A stretch of 64,000 bases of DNA from Jannaschia faecimaris (GTDB lineage: Bacteria > Pseudomonadota > Alphaproteobacteria > Rhodobacterales > Rhodobacteraceae): contig NZ_FNPX01000013.1 in NCBI RefSeq assembly GCF_900107415.1, forward strand, positions 41,516 through 105,515, in the 5' to 3' direction. Positions within the stretch are counted from its first letter, which is position 1. Each line of letters begins with the position of its first letter. The notes beneath the pieces are model-generated. The model made no database searches. It had not been told where the DNA came from and worked only from the letters and a program-made list of their open reading frames with translations. Shown here piece by piece: positions 59,840 through 64,000 of this stretch. A program made the translations under genes and the position numbers.

Positions 59840-60837
59840 AAAAGATCCTCAATAACCCCGAAGCATACGTCGACGAAATGCTGGAAGGCCTGACCGCCGC
59901 CCACCCGGATGTCTACCGCATCGTCGGCGAGGACCGCCGCGCCGTCGCCCGCGGCACGCCAGGGCCGGAAGGCAAGGTCGGAATCGTGTCGGGCGGCGGC
60001 TCCGGCCACCTGCCGGTGTTTACGGGCTATGTCGGCACCGGCCTGTTGGACGCCTGCGCCATCGGCGACGTATTTGCCTCGCCAACCGCCGACCAGATGG
60101 CTGACAGTATCCGCGCCGCCGACCGGGGAGCGGGTGTTCTACGACTTTACGGAAACTACGGCGGCGACGTGATGAATTTCGACATGGCAGGCGATATAGT
60201 CGAAATGGACGAAATCGAGACGACCACTGTGCTGCTCGCTGACGACGTCGCCTCCGCACCGCCGGCCGAGGCCGAAAAGCGGCGCGGCGTTGCGGGCATG
60301 GTCTATGCCTTCAAGATCGCGGGTGCCGCCGCGGAGGCCGGCCTCGATCTGTCGGAGGTAACGCGCGTGGCGCAGAAGACCGCTGATGCAGTTCGGTCCG
60401 TGGGTGCGGCCCTGTCGTCCTGCACCGTGCCGCAAGCGGGCAAGCCCACGTTCGAAATCGGCGTCGATGAGATGGAGATGGGGATGGGCATCCACGGCGA
60501 ACCGGGCGTCTGGCGTGACAAACTGCGCCCTGCGGACGCCATCGCCGAGGAAATGATGGACCGTCTGCTGAGCGATGTGGAAATCGGTAAGGGCGACCGC
60601 GTGTCGATCCTAGTGAATTCCCTCGGGGCAACGCCGCACGAAGAACTATACATCCTATACCGGATTGTTTCAAAACGCCTTTCCGACGTAGGCGCGGAGA
60701 TCGTCATGCCCCTCGTAGGGCGATATGCCACCTCTATGGAGATGACAGGCGTATCTTTCACTCTATTAAAACTGGATGCAGAACTGGAGGGATATCTCAC
60801 CGCTCCCTGTCATTGCGCCTTTTGGACCGTATCATGA
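59836..60837 (+). CDS. dhaK: Dihydroxyacetone kinase family, DhaK subunit
   Basis: A 333-residue DhaK: IVSGGGSGHLPVFTGYVGTGLLDACAIGDVFASP, LRLYGNYGGDVMNFDMA, and the substrate-binding His220 in GMGIHGEPGVW, which forms a hemiaminal with the ketone substrate. DhaK binds dihydroxyacetone or a related small ketose. In C4 pathways DhaKL-type enzymes phosphorylate erythrulose. The neighbouring DhaL supplies the nucleotide site. No DhaM is present, so phosphate probably comes from ATP. Confidence 0.9.
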   Translation: MKKILNNPEAYVDEMLEGLTAAHPDVYRIVGEDRRAVARGTPGPEGKVGIVSGGGSGHLPVFTGYVGTGLLDACAIGDVFASPTADQMADSIRAADRGAGVLRLYGNYGGDVMNFDMAGDIVEMDEIETTTVLLADDVASAPPAEAEKRRGVAGMVYAFKIAGAAAEAGLDLSEVTRVAQKTADAVRSVGAALSSCTVPQAGKPTFEIGVDEMEMGMGIHGEPGVWRDKLRPADAIAEEMMDRLLSDVEIGKGDRVSILVNSLGATPHEELYILYRIVSKRLSDVGAEIVMPLVGRYATSMEMTGVSFTLLKLDAELEGYLTAPCHCAFWTVS

Positions 60838-61427
60838 TCGACGTCCCCGCCCTGCGCGCCGCCTCCTTGCGTCTACGGGACGCCATGGAGGCGGAGGCCG
60901 ATGCGCTCAACTCCGCCGACGGTGCCCTCGGCGACGGAGATCTTGGCGTGACCATGCGGCGCGGATCGCGGGCTGTCGCAGAAAAGGCCGACGATCTGCC
61001 CGAGGACTTCGGCATGGCATTGATGGCCTGCGCGCAGGCCTTCACAAAGGTCTCGGCATCTTCCTACGGTACGCTTATCGCAACGGGCCTGATGGCGGCG
61101 GCGAAAGAAACCAAGGGCCGTAACGGGATCGAGGCGTCTGAGGTGGCGGCCTTGCTCGACGCGGCAGTGGCCAAGATGATGGCACGCGGAAAGGCGGAGC
61201 TGGATGGCAAGACGGTGCTCGACTCCCTCGACGCCATGGCGCGGGCGCTGGAGGCGGACCCAAACGCCGCCACAGCGGTTAAGGCCGCAGAAGACGCCCA
61301 GGCCGCCTTCCGCGACAAACCCGCCACCGTGGGCCGCGCGCGCATCTTCGCCGAGAAATCCGTTGGCATGGACGATCCCGGGATGCTGGCGATGACTTTG
61401 ATCGTGAAGGCACTTACCGGGAGGTGA
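60834..61427 (+). CDS. dhaL: Dihydroxyacetone kinase family, DhaL subunit
   Basis: A 197-residue all-helical DhaL. The Mg-ADP-binding Asp residues lie in LNSADGALGDGDLGVTM, with SASSYGTLIATGLMAAAKETKG and GKTVLDSLDAMARAL following. The usual GDGDHG is GDGDLG here. The ATG at 60834 overlaps the dhaK stop; it is the last gene of the plus operon that began at the FGGY kinase. The Leu change is next to the metal ligands and may reflect a different nucleotide donor or substrate. Confidence 0.88.
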   Translation: MIDVPALRAASLRLRDAMEAEADALNSADGALGDGDLGVTMRRGSRAVAEKADDLPEDFGMALMACAQAFTKVSASSYGTLIATGLMAAAKETKGRNGIEASEVAALLDAAVAKMMARGKAELDGKTVLDSLDAMARALEADPNAATAVKAAEDAQAAFRDKPATVGRARIFAEKSVGMDDPGMLAMTLIVKALTGR

Positions 61428-61516
61428 CGTGTGAAGGAACAGTGGCGCGGTCGTGATTGGTAAAAACCGGTAGTATCCGTCGGTCACCTAAACGTTGGGC
61501 TTTGACCCCGCCAGGG

Positions 61517-61767
61517 GGCGTTGTTGCACAGTCGACCAAGGGCATTAATCTTATTTTCCAGATGCTAGCTAAATGTCATGAGCAACCGGGCACCGACAAC
61601 TCATGCGACAAAGAACTGGTTGATTTATAACCTTTCTCTAAAGCGGCACGGTTCGCTATCGAACCGATTTGACACAGAGACGCCCTGGAATGTCGAGCCT
61701 ACAGGCAAGCCGAATTTCGTGAGCCCCGGGGAAAAACGCTTCCTAACTTGAATCGTGCACAAACGCC
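61517..61767 (+). mobile_element. Internally deleted IS5-family element (MITE-like)
   Basis: The left end GGCGTTGTTGCAC (61517-61529) and the right end, which reads GGCGTTTGTGCAC on the opposite strand (61755-61767), form a 13-bp terminal inverted repeat with 11 matches. The left end matches common IS5-family termini. The inside holds only the first part of a transposase. At about 250 bp the element lost most of its coding sequence and cannot move alone. Confidence 0.72.
61578..61751 (+). pseudogene. Truncated IS5-family transposase N-terminus
   Basis: A 57-codon frame whose first 46 residues (MSNRAPTTHATKNWLIYNLS, then KRHGSLSNRFD and TPWNVEPTGKPNF) match the N-terminus of IS5-family transposases. 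Homology then ends and a stop follows. The DDE catalytic domain is missing. Confidence 0.78.
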
Positions 61768-61809
61768 GGGCTGAAGCGCCGCGCACGCGAACGCAGCACC
61801 CTTTTCTCT

Positions 61810-62880
61810 TTACCCCTTGTAGCCCTCCAACCCGTCGACGGTCTGACCCTTGTGCAACGCCCAGTCGGCTTCCGAAAACCGGGGTTTTGCAAACTGGTTC
61901 TGGTGCCAGTACGGATAGATCAGCGGCGGACGGGACACCGCGTCAAGCTTTGCCACCTCGTCGTCTGTCAGCTTCAAATCACATGCCCCGAGCGTCTCCT
62001 CGAACTGCGCGCTTGTCCGACCGCCGACCACGAGCGTCGCGACCGCGGGCCGTTGCAACAGCCAGGCGAGCGCGACCTGCGACACGGATCTGTCGCCCGC
62101 AACCTCGCGCAGCACATCGACGATATCCCACAGCCGGTCCCAGTCGCGGATCGGCGGTTCGGTCCAGCCCTGCGCCTGCCGGGAATCCTTGGCGAACCCC
62201 TCGCGCGTGTGTTTGCCCGTAAGGAGGCCCGCCACCAGCGGCGACCAGATCATCACGCCGAGCCCCTGATCAACGGATAGCGGCAGGAGTTCATACTCGC
62301 TCTCCCGCGCCTCCAACGTGTAGTGGATTTCCTGTGCGACAAACCTCTCGAGGCCCCCGGCTGCCTTGCTCGCCATCAGACCCTTCATCACCTGCCAGCC
62401 GGACCAGTTGGAGCAGCCGATGTAACGTACCTTGCCGTGCTTTACCAAGATGTCGAGCGCGGCCATGATCTCCTCGATCGGGGTCTGACCATCCCATTCG
62501 TGCATTAGATAGATGTCGATGTGATCGCGTCCCAGTCGTTTCAAAGACCGCTCACATTCGCGGATCAGGTGCCAGCGGCTGAGCCCCTCGTCGTTCGGCC
62601 CTTCCCCGATCCGCATACGCGCCTTGGAACAGATCAGGACGTCCGGATCTCGGTCCTTCATCACCGTGCCCACGATCTCCTCGGACAGGCCCAGCGAATA
62701 CATATTCGCGGTGTCGATCAGGTTTACACCCCTGTCCAAACAGGTATCGACCAGCCGCTCCGCGTCGGCCACGTCCTGCGCTCCAACCATGCCGAAATCG
62801 CCACGACCGCCAAAGGTGAAGGTGCCCATGGTTAGCGCCGAAACCTTCAGCCCGCTGCTCCCCAAATATCTATAGTCCAT
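61810..62880 (-). CDS. Aldo/keto reductase
   Basis: A 356-residue aldo/keto reductase: MDYRYLGSSGLKVSALTMGTFTFGG, the catalytic Asp and Tyr in LIDTANMYSLGLSEEIVG, Lys in LICSKARMR, His in DIYLMHEWDGQTPIEEIM, then IGCSNWSGWQVM and SVSQVALAWLLQRPAVATLVVGGRT. It uses NADPH or NADH to interconvert an aldehyde or ketone and an alcohol. It is opposite in direction to the kinase operon, with a TAGGAGGGTTTCACG site. It could reduce or oxidise a C4-C5 sugar in the same pathway. Confidence 0.86.
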   Translation of the reverse strand: MDYRYLGSSGLKVSALTMGTFTFGGRGDFGMVGAQDVADAERLVDTCLDRGVNLIDTANMYSLGLSEEIVGTVMKDRDPDVLICSKARMRIGEGPNDEGLSRWHLIRECERSLKRLGRDHIDIYLMHEWDGQTPIEEIMAALDILVKHGKVRYIGCSNWSGWQVMKGLMASKAAGGLERFVAQEIHYTLEARESEYELLPLSVDQGLGVMIWSPLVAGLLTGKHTREGFAKDSRQAQGWTEPPIRDWDRLWDIVDVLREVAGDRSVSQVALAWLLQRPAVATLVVGGRTSAQFEETLGACDLKLTDDEVAKLDAVSRPPLIYPYWHQNQFAKPRFSEADWALHKGQTVDGLEGYKG

Positions 62881-63074
62881 CGTGAAACCCTCCTATGCCA
62901 ACGTTGCCCTTACAGCGGCCGCCTGTCCACTTGCGTGGCGTCCATCGGATCGGACGCTTGCCGTCTTTGTCATCTGGCAGAACCCGACCTGTCCAGTCCT
63001 GCGAGCCCGCCCAGTTCGTCTGCGACATGGAACGTAATGATTTCGTCGAAAATCTGCTCTGCAGCAAGGCCGAG
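62881..63074. other. Intergenic gap between aldo/keto reductase and denD remnant
   Basis: 194 bases, without a supported gene. It presumably holds the promoter of the minus-strand aldo/keto reductase and may contain more decayed sequence. Confidence 0.35.
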
Positions 63075-63473
63075 CTAGCGCGCGCGTGAGGTGTCGAAAC
63101 CCTGCGCCCAGCCGGAGACAATTCGGTGTATCATCGGGTCGGGTTCGTGCCGGATCAGGGCGACGGCCGCATCTCCGGCGACGCGGCGCAGCGCTTCGAT
63201 CTGTTCACCGACGGTGGCGGACACGCCAGGCATCGTCAGGTTGCGACGGTTGTCCAGCGTGGCCCCGTCCAGAGTGGCGGCATGTTCGATAAAGCCGACA
63301 GCTGCGTGGGGCGAGGCGTGCCAGTGGCGGATGTCGTCACCCACTGGCAGGATCGCCGCCTGACCGTTCAAAGTTTCCCGAAGGATGCTGGAGAAAAATC
63401 CGACGGCGGCGGCATTGGGCTTGCCGCTCCGAATGCAGATAGTGGGACAACGGATACCCCCCTGCTCTGAATA
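63075..63473 (-). pseudogene. denD: denD fragment: C-terminal part of D-erythronate dehydrogenase
   Basis: About 130 residues that match the C-terminal 40% of DenD (full length about 320): RCPTICIRSGKPNAAAVGFF, LPVGDDIRHWHASPHAAVGF, RRNLTMPGVSATVGEQIEAL and the end GWAQGFDTSRAR. The NAD domain and YxxxK site are missing. Homology begins exactly at the edge of repeat copy 2 (63473/63474), and the first nine codons of the open frame (MKKQITPRE) come from the repeat. The element therefore interrupted or replaced the N-terminal part. The rest may lie beyond the window. Confidence 0.75.
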
Positions 63474-63780
63474 CTCACGTGGCGTGATCTGCTTCTTCAT
63501 CGAGGCTTACGGTTCTCGGGAATGATCGGGCATCAGTTTGCCACATCGGGTCCGACGGTCCCGTGATCGATGACGGATGTTCGCTTTGAGAGCTCCGGCT
63601 GACTTCGATGACGTCGTTCAGAGGGGTGCTGCACACCTCAGGTGCCAGGCCGCCTCAGCCGGAGGCCTGATCGATCAATATCGTAGCCTGATGATCGTAC
63701 GACCAGAACTGCCTCTCCTCGGGCCTCATTGCGGGCATACGAAAACCTGTCCACATAAGTAGGTTATAAGATCGCCCCCC
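63474..63780. repeat. Long direct repeat, copy 2 (right flank of sugar locus)
   Basis: Identical to copy 1 for about 150 bases (63474-63624), then similar to about 63770. Offset from copy 1 is 15,185 bases. It cuts the denD gene at its left edge. The similar stretch fades before the window end, where the sequence may continue the same element. Confidence 0.85.
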
Positions 63781-64000
63781 GCTTTGCATGCTGAGATGTG
63801 CTGACGTGGTGTCTACCGAAGCTGCGGTCGGTGTTCGCGCTTAATGACATGGAAAGATCGTGGTGGCCGGCTCCCGATATACGGGGCTCGGAGTAGGTGG
63901 GCTTGCCCCCTTATCGCATAGGGCCACGCGGAGCTCGTTGTCTGCCTCAAGTCATGAGCGGTCTTCGAGTGCGGCTGACAACTCAGGCACAAACTGCGGC
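63781..64000. other. Non-coding end of window, probably continuing the repeat element
   Basis: No supported gene. If copy 1 was cut short at 48600, these bases may be the fuller form of the element; I cannot identify it. Confidence 0.35.

Noticed and set aside
63474..64000. Group II intron or reverse-transcriptase leader as identity of the repeat
   Set aside because: A short frame after a structured-looking leader prompted the idea, but no domain V motif or reverse-transcriptase sequence is visible.
1..64000. CRISPR array, prophage, toxin-antitoxin or restriction genes
   Set aside because: No evenly spaced short repeats, phage structural genes, small paired toxin genes or methylase motifs were seen.

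Overview
The window looks like a chromosome, chromid or megaplasmid segment of a marine or halotolerant alphaproteobacterium, most likely Rhodobacterales/Roseobacter group. The grounds are high GC, tightly overlapping ATGA gene junctions, many ribose-type ABC importers and FCD-type GntR regulators, opgCGH genes, and a glucosylglycerol osmolyte operon. The identification is inferred from gene content only. Nearly all of the sequence is catabolic accessory DNA; no ribosomal or replication genes are present.

Layout. (1) 86-3536: sulfur module with two YeeE/YedE-type half-permeases, a persulfide-dioxygenase-like metallohydrolase and a phosphatase-fold/sulfide:quinone-oxidoreductase-like fusion. 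(2) 3756-5380: DUF2306 membrane protein, a small NqrM-like protein and a CBS protein. (3) 5513-14797: hexuronate catabolism. It holds a GntR regulator and FAH hydrolase around a perfect palindrome, then uxaC, kduI, kduD, uxuB and uxuA on the minus strand, and an UxuR-like regulator plus kdgK on the plus strand. The products converge on 2-keto-3-deoxygluconate and KDPG. A uronate dehydrogenase (35724-36560) adds a likely oxidative branch. (4) 14819-31759: two divergent operons around a 223-bp control region. The minus operon encodes a ribose-type ABC importer, an SDR, a 3-hydroxyisobutyrate-dehydrogenase-like enzyme and a ThuA protein. The plus operon encodes an unusual regulator (winged helix fused to a family-1 solute-binding domain), a second SDR, an M24-fold enzyme with an altered metal site, and a 2-oxoacid dehydrogenase (E1 alpha, E1 beta, and an E2 split over two genes around an aldehyde dehydrogenase). 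The substrate is unknown.

(5) 32215-35633: gpsA, a HAD phosphatase and ggpS, a compact operon for glucosylglycerol. (6) 36685-47500: orphan cheD, an anchored rhodanese, opgC-opgG-opgH for osmoregulated periplasmic glucans, a TTC38-like TPR protein, a family III CoA-transferase with a TPP enzyme, and a DUF302 protein. (7) 47629-47718: tRNA-Ser(GGA), then about 970 bp of decayed non-coding DNA.

(8) 48289-64000: a 15.2-kb block flanked by about 150-bp perfect direct repeats. It holds a ketose 3-epimerase-like protein, a SorC/LsrR-type regulator, an FGGY kinase, an AcoA/AcoB/AcoC-like dehydrogenase, an Lsr/Rbs-type ABC importer, DhaK/DhaL kinase subunits, an internally deleted IS5-family element, an aldo/keto reductase and a truncated denD (D-erythronate dehydrogenase). 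Together these suggest import, isomerisation and phosphorylation of a C4-C5 ketose or polyol, with an alpha-hydroxyketone or 2-oxo intermediate cleaved to acyl-CoA. That substrate class is inference. Neither dehydrogenase locus carries its own E3, so a housekeeping lipoamide dehydrogenase must be shared.
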